From assembly GCF_024166365.1 (NCBI RefSeq), contig NC_064823.1:2536924-2600923 (forward strand): a stretch of 64,000 bases of DNA, in the 5' to 3' direction. Origin of the DNA: Elephas maximus indicus (lineage: Eukaryota; Chordata; Mammalia; Proboscidea; Elephantidae). Every line of letters starts with the position of its first letter. Position 1 is the first letter of the stretch. The notes below the pieces were generated by a model that was not told the DNA's origin, did not search any database, and saw only the letters and a program-made list of their open reading frames with translations. Below are positions 21,065 through 34,400 of this stretch, piece after piece. Both the position numbers and the translations under genes were made by a program.

Positions 21065-21178
21065 TCACCACCCCCCACCCCCACCCCCAGCCCATCCCCC
21101 ACCACCCACCCCCAGCCCCATCCCCCACCACCCACCCCCAGCCCCATCCCCCACCACCCACCACCCACCCACTGCCAT
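21065..21178 (+). repeat. C-rich minisatellite (ccccacc/cccagcccc type)
   Basis: About three to four imperfect copies of a roughly 26-bp C-rich motif, with blocks such as 'cccccaccacccacccccag', run directly into the SINE at 21170. The - strand is correspondingly G-rich. It lies about 300 bp upstream of SCOC exon 1. Confidence 0.8.
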
Positions 21179-21285
21179 CAAGCTGATTCCGACTCATAGG
21201 GACACTATAGAACAGAGCAGAACTGCCCCACAGGCTTTCCGAGGAGCACCTGGTGGATTCAAACTTGGTTAGCAGCTGTAGCACA
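21170..21285 (-). mobile_element. AfroSINE-type SINE, antisense, head deleted
   Basis: It reads 'actgccatcaagctgattcc', 'agaactgccccacaggctt' and 'gcacctggtggattcaaac', then ends within the region corresponding to box B. Confidence 0.75.
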
Positions 21286-21297
21286 GCAAAAGGAACA

Positions 21298-21454
21298 AAC
21301 CAAACCGGTTGCCGTGGAGTGGATTCCGACTCATGGGGACTCTAAGACAGAGTAGAACTGCCCCGTAGGGTTTCAGAGGAGTGCCGGTGGGTTCGAACTT
21401 TCAGTCTTTTGGTCAGCAGCCATAGCTCTTAACCAGTATGCCACCAGGGTTTCC
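21298..21454 (-). mobile_element. AfroSINE-type SINE, antisense, near full length
   Basis: This well-preserved copy starts 'aaccaaaccggttgccgtgg' and ends 'tatgccaccagggtttcc'. It follows the previous copy by a few bases in the same orientation. Confidence 0.82.
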
Positions 21455-22554
21455 TCAGTCTCTGCAGTAACCTGAAAATTGGGATCAGAAATCCTGACCG
21501 GATAATCCCGGCTGCTGTCAGGAAAACGGTTGCTTTAGCCGAAAGGTAGGCGAGGGAAAAATCATTCAAATTTAAGAAAGGGGCATTTGTGAACTGAAGA
21601 GAGAGAGAGCCAAGGCAATACCTTTGTTCCTTGATTCTAAAAGTAGACTTTACCATATTTTTTATTTCCCAAATTGAAATGCTCGTAAAGTGTCCGTGAA
21701 GTGGAATGTTCTCCCTGCCTGCCTCCCTCAAACTATTATTAAATCTTTAGTGCCCCTGACAAATGATATTTTAGAATTGAGAAAATACTTCAATAGCACT
21801 TTAGTATAGCGCTTTTGCTCACTTCATCGCACTTGACCCTCACATCAACCCAAGAAAGAAACTGACGCTTAGAGAAAAAGAAATCTCTTGCTCAAGGTCA
21901 AACCTGCAGTACAAAATGACACACGCCAGCTTTCGGATGATAATGTGGTCTTGCTTGACACTGTTTATCGATGTCTAGCAATTGGCACATGGCACAATCC
22001 TGCTTGTTTTTAGTATTTGTTTTTTTTATAAGGTGGGGACACCAGCAGAGATCCATGTTTTGACTTTGGCACAGTCTCCGGAGCTGCTGGGGTTAGCCTC
22101 ATGCCTGCCTGTTTCTTTCCATTTTGCTTCTGTCACAGTTTGCTGATATACAGCCTTAGTCCTTTTAAGGGCTGCATTAAAAAAATCTTCCATTCAGTGT
22201 TTGAGAGCTCTACATTTGGCCGGAACTACAACGCACAACTTCAGGAAATTTACTAGCATGCAATACCGGAGATAAATAAACGGAAAATAAGAAAAGTCTA
22301 ACATTAATAGAAGTGCCAAAAGGAGAGACCAGAGAGAATGGGGCAGCGTTCAAAGCATTTTCCAGGGTTGGTGGAATATTTAAATGCTCAGATTTAAGAA
22401 GCACTTATTGTTGAGCAAGATTAATGTAAAGAATTCCATATGTAGACACTTCGTGCTGAAACAGTAGAACACCAAAAAACAAAAGAAACTACGAAAAGCA
22501 ACTTTTAAAAATGTAGTAGTGATACAAGGATAAACAAAAAGAAAATTGGAAAAG

Positions 22555-22680
22555 AAGGTGCCTGTAAGTATACAATTACTGTGTCAGATATAAGTGTTGC
22601 TAAGGATGTGGGGAAACAGAACTATTATTTGTTGCTATTGGGAATGTAAATTAGTACAATAACTTTGTTCATTGGCCATA
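22555..22680 (+). mobile_element. L1 ORF2/3' fragment, old
   Basis: The series 'agtgttgctaaggatgtgg', 'ggaaacagaactattatt' and 'ttgggaatgtaaattagtac' corresponds to a well-known conserved stretch near the end of mammalian L1 ORF2. The reading frame is degraded. Confidence 0.6.
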
Positions 22681-23059
22681 GAAAAAATAAATTATAATGG
22701 AAAGCTCAACTGTGTCGAATACTGTTGATCTGTTAAATATGGTCAGGACAGAGAACTGACCAAAAAAAAGAAAAAAAAAAAATCCTTTATGATCACGGCA
22801 CTAACAAAGTCAAGTTTTTACTTGTTTGCTCGCTTTTTGCTTGTTATTTATTTCTAATTTTATCGTATCTTTAAGGAATCTATGACTTTTGTTTATTTAT
22901 TTGCCCTTACAATTAATCACTGTCCTAGAAAATTATTATGAAAGAATTAAAAAGCCAATTAATTTACATTTCCTACTTGTTAATTCTTTCCAAGTCTAAG
23001 AATTGCTCCTTTCTACTCTCCTTATCGCCATAATATTTAAATGTCAGAGAGCCAATGGG

Positions 23060-23630
23060 CTGGGTCCACAGACCTCTTCTCTATTTATACTCACTATTTA
23101 ACCTTATTGCCATTGGTCACCATCTATATGCTGTCAACTCTGTGATTTATATCTCCAGCATGGATCTTCCACTTAGGCCCTAGACAGGTATAGCTAACTC
23201 TCTTCTCAACATCCCACTTGTGTGTCTACTGGGCATGCCAAACACAATATGGTAAAAAAGAAAAAAAAAAAAAAAGAACTTATTATTCCATACACATACC
23301 CCAAACTTGCTTTTCTCACAATCTTCTTTATCTCAGTAAATGGCAGCCCTGTCTGTCCAGATGCTTAGATCAAACACCTTGGCATAATCCTTGACTCTTC
23401 TTTCTCTCATATACTGCATTGAATTCAACAGTAAGCCCTGTTGATGCAGGAAAGTATATCCAAAATTTGATAATCATTCACTGTCTCATCTCCACGTGCT
23501 CTGGTCCAAGCAATTCTCTTTTGGATCTGGGTTACTGAAATAGCTTTCTGACTCCTGTCCTTGCCATGCACACATCCGGGCTCTTCTCTACATAGTAAAA
23601 AAAAGTAGCAAGAGTGATATTTTAATGTGG
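23060..23630 (-). repeat. Old mammalian interspersed repeat, family not resolved
   Basis: The order 'caccatctatatgctgtca', 'atttatatctccagcatgga', 'atctcagtaaatggcagccc', 'ataatccttgactcttctt' and 'gctctggtccaagcaattct' follows the reverse complement of the consensus seen, further upstream in the element, at 13197-13800. It ends about 165 bp before the satellite. Confidence 0.5.
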
Positions 23631-24909
23631 GATGCAAAGTGACATCCACTTAGTCTCAGGATGCAGAAAGCTGCAAATGAATGTCATTCCAACTTAACAA
23701 TGAGAACACAGCCAGATAACCTAAAAAATTAATAATGTTTAAACTACCAGCATCAATTTAATGTGAAAGTGGTGCTGCTTCGGTGAAACTGCATTTTCAC
23801 TCCCAACATGAACAGACTGCTGACCGCCAGAGGTCAACACGCCTGCTCGGGAGCCCTTCTCCTGTCACTCCCAACATGAACAGACTGCTGACCGCCAGAG
23901 TTCAACACGCCTGTGTCGGGAGCCCTTCTCCTGTCACTCCCAACATGAACAGACTGCTGACCGCCAGAGGTCAACACGCCTGTGTCGGGAGCCCTTCTCC
24001 TTTCACTCCCAACATGAACAGACTGCTGACCGCCAGAGTTCAACACGCCTGTGTCGGGAGCCCTTCTCCTGTCACTCAAAACATGAACAGACTGCTGACC
24101 GCCACAGTTCAACACGCCTGTGTCGGGAGCCCTTCTCCTGTCACTCAAAACATGAACAGACTGCTGACCGCCAGAGGTCAACACGCCTGTGTCGGGAGCC
24201 GTTCTCCTGTCACTCCCAACATGAACAGACTGCTGACCGCCAGAGGTCAACACGCCTGTGTCGGGAGCCCTTCTCCTGTCACTCCCAACATGAACAGACT
24301 GCTGACCGCCAGAGGTCAACACGCCTGTGTCGGGAGCCCTACTCCTGTCACTCCCAACATGAACAGACTGCTGACCGCCAGAGTTCAACACGCCTGTGTC
24401 GGGAGCCCTTCTCCTGTCACTCCCAACATGAACAGACTGCTGACCGCCAGAGTTCAACACGCCTGTGTCGGGAGCCCTTCTCCTGTCACTCCCAACATGA
24501 ACAGACTGCTGACCGCCAGAGTTCAACACGCCTGTGTCGGGAGCCCTTCTCCTGTCACTCCCAACATGAACAGACTGCTGACCGCCAGAGGTCAACACGC
24601 CTGTGTCGGGAGCCCTTCTCCTGTCACTCCCAACATGAACAGACTGCTGACCGCCAGAGTTCAACATGCCTGTGTCGGGAGCCCTTCTCCTGTCACTCCC
24701 AACATGAACAGACTGCTGACCGCCAGAGTTCAACACGCCTGTGTCGGGAGCCCTTCTCCTGTCACTCCCAACATGAACAGACTGCTGACCGCCAGAGTTC
24801 AACACGCCTGTGTCGGGAGCCCTTCTCCTGTCACTCCCAACATGAACAGACTGCTGACCGCCAGAGTTCAACACGCCTGCTCGGGAGCCCTTCTCCTTTC
24901 ACTCACAAC

Positions 24910-27900
24910 ATGAACAGACTGCTGACCGCCAGAGTTCAACACGCCTGCGTCGGGAGCCCTTCTCCTGTCACTCACAACATGAACAGACTGCTGACCGCCA
25001 GAGTTCAACACGCCTGTGTCGGGAGCCCTTCTCCTGTCACTCCCAACATGAACAGACTGCTGACCGCCAGAGGTCAACACGCCTGTGTCGGGAGCCCTTC
25101 TCCTGTCACTCCCAACATGAACAGACTGCTGACCGCCAGAGGTCAACACGCCTGTGTCGGGAGCCCTACTCCTGTCACTCCCAACATGAACAGACTGCTG
25201 ACCGCCAGAGTTCAACACGCCTGTGTCGGGAGCCCTTCTCCTGTCACTCCCAACATGAACAGACTGCTGACCGCCAGAGTTCAACACGCCTGTGTCGGGA
25301 GCCCTTCTCCTGTCACTCCCAACATGAACTGACTGCTGACCGCCAGAGTTCAACACGCCTGTGTCGGGAGCCCTTCTCCTGTCACTCCCAACATGAACAG
25401 ACTGCTGACCGCCAGAGGTCAACACGCCTGTGTCGGGAGCCCTTCTCCTGTCACTCCCAACATGAACAGACTGCTGACCGCCAGAGTTCAACACGCCTGT
25501 GTCGGGAGCCCTTCTCCTGTCACTCCCAACATGAACAGACTGCTGACCGCCAGAGTTCAACACGCCTGTGTCGGGAGCCCTTCTCCTGTCACTCACAACA
25601 TGAACAGACTGCTGACCGCCAGAGTTCAACACGCCTGTGTCGGGAGCCCTTCTCCTGTCACTCCCAACATGAACAGACTGCTGACCGCCAGAGTTCAACA
25701 CGCCTGCTCGGGAGCCCTTCTCCTTTCACTCACAACATGAACAGACTGCTGACCGCCAGAGTTCAACACGCCTGCGTCGGGAGCCCTTCTCCTGTCACTC
25801 CCAACATGAACAGACTGCTGACCGCCAGAGTTCAACATGCCTGTGTCGGGAGCCCTTCTACTGTCACTCCCAACATGAACAGACTGCTGACCGCCAGAGT
25901 TCAACACGCCTCTGTCGGGAGCCCTTCTCCTGTCACTCCCAACATGAACAGACTGCTGACTGCCAGAGTTCAACACGCCTGTGTCGGGAACCCTTCTCCT
26001 GTCACTCCCAACATGAACAGACTGCTGACCGCCAGAGTTCAACACGCCTGTGTCGGGAGCCCTTCTCCTGTCACTCCCAACATGAACAGACTGCTGACCG
26101 CCAGAGGTCAACACGCCTGTGTCGGGAGCCCTTCTCCTGTCACTCCCAACATGAACAGACTGCTGACCGCCAGAGTTCAACACGCCTGCTCGGGAGCCCT
26201 TCTCCTTTCACTCACAACATGAACAGACTGCTGACCGCCAGAGTTCAACACGCCTCCGTCGGGAGCCCTTCTCCTGTCACTCCCAACATGAACAGACTGC
26301 TGACCGCCAGAGTTCAACACGCCTGTGTCGGGAGCCCTTCTCCTGTCACTCCCAACATGAACAGACTGCTGACTGCCAGAGGTCAACACGCCTGCGTCGG
26401 GAGCCCTTCTCCTGTCACTCCCAACATGAACAGACTGCTGACCGCCAGAGTTCAACACGCCTGCGTCGGGAGCCCTTCTCCTGTCACTCCCAACATGAAC
26501 AGACTGCTGACCGCCAGAGGTCAACACGCCTGCGTCGGGAGCCCTTCTCCTGTCACTCCCAACATGAACAGACTGCTGACCGCCAGAGTTCAACACGCCT
26601 GTGTCGGGAGCCCTTCTCCTGTCACTCCCAACATGAACAGACTGCTGACCGCCAGAGTTCAACATGCCTGTGTCGGGAGCCCTTCTCCTGTCACTCCCAA
26701 CATGAACAGACTGCTGACCGCCAGAGTTCAACACGCCTGTGTCGGGAGCCCTTCTCCTGTCACTCCCAACATGAACAGACTGCTGACTGCCAGAGGTCAA
26801 CACGCGTGCGTCGGGAGCCCTTCTCCTGTCACTCCCAACATGAACAGACTGCTGACCGCCAGAGTTCAACACGCCTGTGTCGGGAGCCCTTCTCCTGTCA
26901 CTCCCAACATGAACAGACTGCTGACCGCCAGAGGTCAACACGCCTGCGTCGGGAGCCCTTCTCCTGTCACTCCCAACATGAACAGACTGCTGACCGCCAG
27001 AGGTCAACACGCCTGTGTCGGGAGCCCTTCTCCTGTCACTCCGAACATGAACAGACTGCTGACCGCCAGAGGTCAACACGCCTGTGTCGGGAGCCCTTCT
27101 CCTGTCACTCCCAACATGAACAGACTGCTGACCGCCAGAGTTCAACACGCCTGTGTCGGGAGCCCTTCTCCTGTCACTCCCAACATGAACAGACTGCTGA
27201 CCGCCAGAAGTCAACACGCCTGTGTCGGGAGCCCTTCTCCTGTCACTCCCAACATGAACAGACTGCTGACCGCCAGAGTTCAACACGCCTGTGTCGGGAG
27301 CCCTTCTCCTGTCACGCCCAACATGAACAGACTGCTGACCGCCAGAGGTCAACACGCCTGTGTCGGGAGCCCTTCTCCTGTCACTCCCAACATGAACAGA
27401 CTGCTGACCGCCAGAGTTCAACATGCCTGTGTCGGGAGCCCTTCTCCTGTCACTCCCAACATGAACAGACTGCTGACCGCCAGAGTTCAACACGCCTGTG
27501 TCGGGAGCCCTTCTCCTGTCACTCACAACATGAACAGACTGCTGACCACCAGAGGTCAACACGCCTGTGTCGGGAGCCCTTCTCCTGTCACTCCCAACAT
27601 GAACAGACTGCTGACCGCCAGAGGTCAACACGCCTGTGTCGGGAGCCCTTCTCCTGTCACTCCCAACATGAACAGACTGCTGACCGCCAGAGTTCAACAT
27701 GCCTGTGTCGGGAGCCCTTCTCCTGTCACTCCCAACATGAACAGACTGCTGACCGCCAGAGTTCAACATGCCTGTGTCGGGAGCCCTTCTCCTGTCACTC
27801 CCAACATGAACAGACTGCTGACCGCCAGAGGTCAACACGCCTGCGTCGGGAGCCCTTCTCCTGTCACTCCCAACATGAACAGACTGCTGACCGCCAGAGT

Positions 27901-28493
27901 TCAACACGCCTGCTCGGGACCCCTTCTCCTGTCACTCCCAACATGAACAGACTGCTAACCGCCAGAGTTCAACATGCCTGTGTCGGGAGCCCTTCTCCTG
28001 TCACTCCCAACATGAACAGACTGCTGACCGCCAGAGTTCAACATGCCTGTGTCAGGAGCCCTTCTCCTGTCACTCCCAACATGAACAGACTGCTGACCGC
28101 CAGAGTTCAACACGCCTGTGTCGGGAGCCCTTCTCCTGTCACTCCCAACATGAACAGACTGCTGACCGCCAGAGGTCAACACGCCTGTGTCGGGAGCCCT
28201 TCTCCTGTCACTCCCAACATGAACAGACTGCTGACCGCCAGAGTTCAACATGCCTGTGTCGGGAGCCCTTCTCCTGTCACTCCCAACATGAACAGACTGC
28301 TGACCGCCAGAGTTCAACACGCCTGTGTCGGGAGCCCTTCTCCTGTCACTCCCAACATGAACAGACTGCTGACCACCAGAGTTCAACACGCCTGTGTCGG
28401 GAGCCCTTCTCCTGTCACTCCCAACATGAACAGACTGCTGACCGCCAGAGTTCAACACGCCTGCTCGGGAGCCCTTCTCCTTTCACTCACAAC
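24910..28493. repeat. Higher-order repeat of 52 units (3584 bp), first copy
   Basis: Single-base-deleted units divide this stretch into runs of 12, 7, 25 and 8 units. The 12, 7 and 25 run order recurs exactly 3584 bp later (52 x 69 minus 4). A rare variant, aactgactg, is at 25330 and again at 28914, also 3584 bp apart. Confidence 0.85.
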
Positions 28494-31400
28494 ATGAACA
28501 GACTGCTGACCGCCAGAGTTCAACACGCCTGCGTCGGGAGCCCTTCTCCTGTCACTCCCAACATGAACAGACTGCTGACCGCCAGAGTTCAACACGCCTG
28601 TGTCGGGAGCCCTTCTCCTGTCACTCCCAACATGAACAGACTGCTGACCGCCAGAGGTCAACACGCCTGTGTCGGGAGCCCTTCTCCTGTCACTCCCAAC
28701 ATGAACAGACTGCTGACCGCCAGAGGTCAACACGCCTGTGTCGGGAGCCCTACTCCTGTCACTCCCAACATGAACAGACTGCTGACCGCCAGAGTTCAAC
28801 ACGCCTGTGTCGGGAGCCCTTCTCCTGTCACTCCCAACATGAACAGACTGCTGACCGCCAGAGTTCAACACGCCTGTGTCGGGAGCCCTTCTCCTGTCAC
28901 TCCCAACATGAACTGACTGCTGACCGCCAGAGTTCAACACGCCTGTGTCGGGAGCCCTTCTCCTGTCACTCCCAACATGAACAGACTGCTGACCGCCAGA
29001 GGTCAACACGCCTGTGTCGGGAGCCCTTCTCCTGTCACTCCCAACATGAACAGACTGCTGACCGCCAGAGTTCAACACGCCTGTGTCGGGAGCCCTTCTC
29101 CTGTCACTCCCAACATGAACAGACTGCTGACCGCCAGAGTTCAACACGCCTGTGTCGGGAGCCCTTCTCCTGTCACTCACAACATGAACAGACTGCTGAC
29201 CGCCAGAGTTCAACACGCCTGTGTCGGGAGCCCTTCTCCTGTCACTCCCAACATGAACAGACTGCTGACCGCCAGAGTTCAACACGCCTGCTCGGGAGCC
29301 CTTCTCCTTTCACTCACAACATGAACAGACTGCTGACCGCCAGAGTTCAACACGCCTGCGTCGGGAGCCCTTCTCCTGTCACTCCCAACATGAACAGACT
29401 GCTGACCGCCAGAGTTCAACATGCCTGTGTCGGGAGCCCTTCTACTGTCACTCCCAACATGAACAGACTGCTGACCGCCAGAGTTCAACACGCCTGTGTC
29501 GGGAGCCCTTCTCCTGTCACTCCCAACATGAACAGACTGCTGACCGCCAGAGTTCAACACGCCTGTGTCGGGAACCCTTCTCCTGTCACTCCCAACATGA
29601 ACAGACTGCTGACCGCCAGAGTTCAACACGCCTGTGTCGGGAGCCCTTCTCCTGTCACTCCCAACATGAACAGACTGCTGACCGCCAGAGGTCAACACGC
29701 CTGTGTCGGGAGCCCTTCTCCTGTCACTCCCAACATGAACAGACTGCTGACCGCCAGAGTTCAACACGCCTGCTCGGGAGCCCTTCTCCTTTCACTCACA
29801 ACATGAACAGACTGCTGACCGCCAGAGTTCAACACGCCTCCGTCGGGAGCCCTTCTCCTGTCACTCCCAACATGAACAGACTGCTGACCGCCAGAGTTCA
29901 ACACGCCTGTGTCGGGAGCCCTTCTCCTGTCACTCCCAACATGAACAGACTGCTGACTGCCAGAGGTCAACACGCCTGCGTCGGGAGCCCTTCTCCTGTC
30001 ACTCCCAACATGAACAGACTACTGACCGCCAGAGTTCAACACGCCTGCGTCGGGAGCCCTTCTCCTGTCACTCCCAACATGAACAGACTGCTGACCGCCA
30101 GAGTTCAACACGCCTGTGTCGGGAGCCCTTCTCCTGTCACTCCCAACATGAACAGACTGCTGACCGCCAGAGTTCAACACGCCTGTGTCGGGAGCCCTTC
30201 TCCTGTCACTCCCAACATGAACAGACTGCTGACCGCCAGAGTTCAACACGCCTGTGTCGGGAGCCCTTCTCCTGTCACTCCCAACATGAACAGACTGCTG
30301 ACCGCCAGAGTTCAACACGCCTGTGTCGGGAGCCCTTCTCCTGTCACTCCCAACATGAACAGACTGCTGACTGCCAGAGGTCAACACGCGTGCGTCGGGA
30401 GCCCTTCTCCTGTCACTCCCAACATGAACAGACTGCTGACCGCCAGAGTTCAACACGCCTGTGTCGGGAGCCCTTCTCCTGTCACTCCCAACATGAACAG
30501 ACTGCTGACCGCCAGAGGTCAACACGCCTGCGTCGGGAGCCCTTCTCCTGTCACTCCCAACATGAACAGACTGCTGACCGCCAGAGGTCAACACGCCTGT
30601 GTCGGGAGCCCTTCTCCTGTCACTCCGAACATGAACAGACTGCTGACCGCCAGAGGTCAACACGCCTGTGTCGGGAGCCCTTCTCCTGTCACTCCCAACA
30701 TGAACAGACTGCTGACCGCCAGAGTTCAACACGCCTGTGTCGGGAGCCCTTCTCCTGTCACTCCCAACATGAACAGACTGCTGACCGCCAGAAGTCAACA
30801 CGCCTGTGTCGGGAGCCCTTCTCCTGTCACTCCCAACATGAACAGACTGCTGACCGCCAGAGTTCAACACGCCTGTGTCGGGAGCCCTTCTCCTGTCACG
30901 CCCAACATGAACAGACTGCTGACCGCCAGAGGTCAACACGCCTGTGTCGGGAGCCCTTCTCCTGTCACTCCCAACATGAACAGACTGCTGACCGCCAGAG
31001 TTCAACATGCCTGTGTCGGGAGCCCTTCTCCTGTCACTCCCAACATGAACAGACTGCTGACCGCCAGAGTTCAACACGCCTGTGTCGGGAGCCCTTCTCC
31101 TGTCACTCACAACATGAACAGACTGCTGACCACCAGAGGTCAACACGCCTGTGTCGGGAGCCCTTCTCCTGTCACTCCCAACATGAACAGACTGCTGACC
31201 GCCAGAGGTCAACACGCCTGTGTCGGGAGCCCTTCTCCTGTCACTCCCAACATGAACAGACTGCTGACCGCCAGAGTTCAACATGCCTGTGTCGGGAGCC
31301 CTTCTCCTGTCACTCCCAACATGAACAGACTGCTGACCGCCAGAGTTCAACATGCCTGTGTCGGGAGCCCTTCTCCTGTCACTCCCAACATGAACAGACT

Positions 31401-34400
31401 GCTGACCGCCAGAGGTCAACACGCCTGCGTCGGGAGCCCTTCTCCTGTCACTCCCAACATGAACAGACTGCTGACCGCCAGAGTTCAACACGCCTGCTCG
31501 GGACCCCTTCTCCTGTCACTCCCAACATGAACAGACTGCTAACCGCCAGAGTTCAACATACCTGTGTCGGGAGCCCTTCTCCTGTCACTCCCAACATGAA
31601 CAGACTGCTGACCGCCAGAGTTCAACATGCCTGTGTCAGGAGCCCTTCTCCTGTCACTCCCAACATGAACAGACTGCTGACCGCCAGAGTTCAACATGCC
31701 TGTGTCGGGAGCCCTTCTCCTGTCACTCCCAACATGAACAGACTGCTGACCGCCAGAGATCAACACGCCTGTGTCGGGAGCCCTTCTCCTGTCACTCCCA
31801 ACATGAACAGACTGCTGACCGCCAGAGGTCAACACGCCTGTGTCGAGAGCCCTTCTCCTGTCACTCACAACATGAACAGACTGCTTACCGCCAGAGTTCA
31901 ACACGCCTGTGTCGGGAGCCCTTCTCCTGTCACTCCCAACATGAACAGACTGCTGACCGCCAGAGTTCAACACGCCTGTGTCGGGAGCCCTTCTCCTGTC
32001 ACTCACAACATGAACAGACTGCTGACCGCCAGAGATCAACACGCCTGTGTCGGGAGCCCTTCTCCTGTCACTCCCAACATGAACAGACTGCTGACCGCCA
32101 GAGGTCAACACGCCTGTGTCGGGAGCCCTTCTCCTGTCACTCCCAACATGAACAGACTGCTGACCGCCAGAGGTCAACACGCCTGTGTCGGGAGCCCTTC
32201 TCCTGTCACTCCCAACATGAACAGACTGCTGACCGCCAGAGGTCAACACGCCTGTGTCGGGAGCCCTTCTCCTGTCACTCCCAACATGAACAGACTGCTG
32301 ACCGCCAGAGTTCAACACGCCTGTGTCGGGAGCCCTTCTCCTGTCACTCCCAACATGAACAGACTGCTGACCGCCAGAGTTCAACACGCCCGCTTGGGAG
32401 CCCTTCTCCTGTCACTCCCAACATGAACAGACTGCTGACCGCCAGAGTTCAACATGCCTGTGTCGGGAGCCCTTCTCCTGTCACTCCCAACATGAACAGA
32501 CTGCTGACCGCCAGAGTTCAACACGCCTGTGTCGGGAGCCCTTCTCCTGTCACTCCCAACATGAACAGACTGCTGACCGCCAGAGGTCAACACGCCTGCG
32601 TCGGGAGCCCTTCTCCTGTCACTCCCAACATGAACAGACTGCTGACCGCCAGAGTTCAACACGCCTGTGTCGGGAGCCCTTCTCCTGTCACTCCCAACAT
32701 GAACAGACTGCTGACCGCCAGAGGTCAACACGCCTGCGTCGGGAGCCCTTCTCCTGTCACTCCCAACATGAACAGACTGCTGACCGCCAGAGGTCAACAC
32801 GCCTGTGTCGGGAGCCCTTCTCCTGTCACTCCCAACATGAACAGACTGCTGACCGCCAGAGTTCAACACGCCTGTGTCGGGAGCCCTTCTCCTGTCACGC
32901 CCAACATGAACAGACTGCTGACCGCCAGAGGTCAACACGCCTGTGTCGGGAGCCCTTCTCCTGTCACTCCCAACATGAACAGACTGCTGACCGCCAGAGT
33001 TCAACATGCCTGTGTCGGGAGCCCTTCTCCTGTCACTCCCAACATGAACAGACTGCTGACCGCCAGAGTTCAACACGCCTGTGTCGGGAGCCCTTCTCCT
33101 GTCACTCACAACATGAACAGACTGCTGACCACCAGAGGTCAACACGCCTGTGTCGGGAGCCCTTCTCCTGTCACTCCCAACATGAACAGACTGCTGACCG
33201 CCAGAGGTCAACACGCCTGTGTCGGGAGCCCTTCTCCTGTCACTCCCAACATGAACAGACTGCTGACCGCCAGAGTTCAACATGCCTGTGTCGGGAGCCC
33301 TTCTCCTGTCACTCCCAACATGAACAGACTGCTGACCGCCAGAGTTCAACATGCCTGTGTCGGGAGCCCTTCTCCTGTCACTCCCAACATGAACAGACTG
33401 CTGACCGCCAGAGGTCAACACGCCTGCGTCGGGAGCCCTTCTCCTGTCACTCCCAACATGAACAGACTGCTGACCGCCAGAGTTCAACACGCCTGCTCGG
33501 GACCCCTTCTCCTGTCACTCCCAACATGAACAGACTGCTGACCGCCAGAGTTCAACATGCCTGTGTCGGGAGCCCTTCTCCTGTCACTCCCAACATGAAC
33601 AGACTGCTGACCGCCAGAGTTCAACATGCCTGTGTCAGGAGCCCTTCTCCTGTCACTCCCAACATGAACAGACTGCTGACCGCCAGAGTTCAACATGCCT
33701 GTGTCGGGAGCCCTTCTCCTGTCACTCCCAACATGAACAGACTGCTGACCGCCAGAGTTCAACACGCCTGTGTCGGGAGCCCTTCTCCTGTCACTCCCAA
33801 CATGAACAGACTGCTGACCGCCAGAGGTCAACAAGCCTGTGTCGGGAGCCCTTCTCCTGTCACTCCCAACATGAACAGACTGCTGACCGCCAGAGTTCAA
33901 CACGCCTGTGTCGGGAGCCCTTCTCCTGTCACTCCCAACATGAACAGACTGCTGACCGCCAGAGTTCAACACGCCTGTGTCGGGAGCCCTTCTCCTGTCA
34001 CTCCCAACATGAACAGACTGCTGACCGCCAGAGGTCAACACGCCTGTGTCGGGAGCCCTTCTCCTGTCACTCCCAACATGAACAGACTGCTGACCGCCAG
34101 AGGTCAACACGCCTGTGTCGGGAGCCCTTCTCCTGTCACTCCCAACATGAACAGACTGCTGACCGCCAGAGGTCAACACGCCTGTGTCGGGAGCCCTTCT
34201 CCTGTCACTCCCAACATGAACAGACTGCTGACCGCCAGAGGTCTACACGCCTGTGTCGGGAGCCCTTCTCCTGTCACTCCCAACATGAACAGACTGCTGA
34301 CCGCCAGAGTTCAACACGCCTGTGTCGGGAGCCCTTCTCCTGTCACTCCCAACATGAACAGACTGCTGACCGCCAGAGTTCAACACGCCCGCTCGGGAGC

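Larger units (their letters stand above)
21455..23794. other. Non-coding stretch between SCOC promoter side and satellite
   Basis: No gene is recognised. The contents are faint old-repeat traces (about 21830-21910), an L1 scrap at 22555-22680, and an old mammalian repeat at 23060-23630. The remainder is AT-rich. The frames at 21429-21731 and 22210-22404 show no recognisable protein. Confidence 0.65.
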
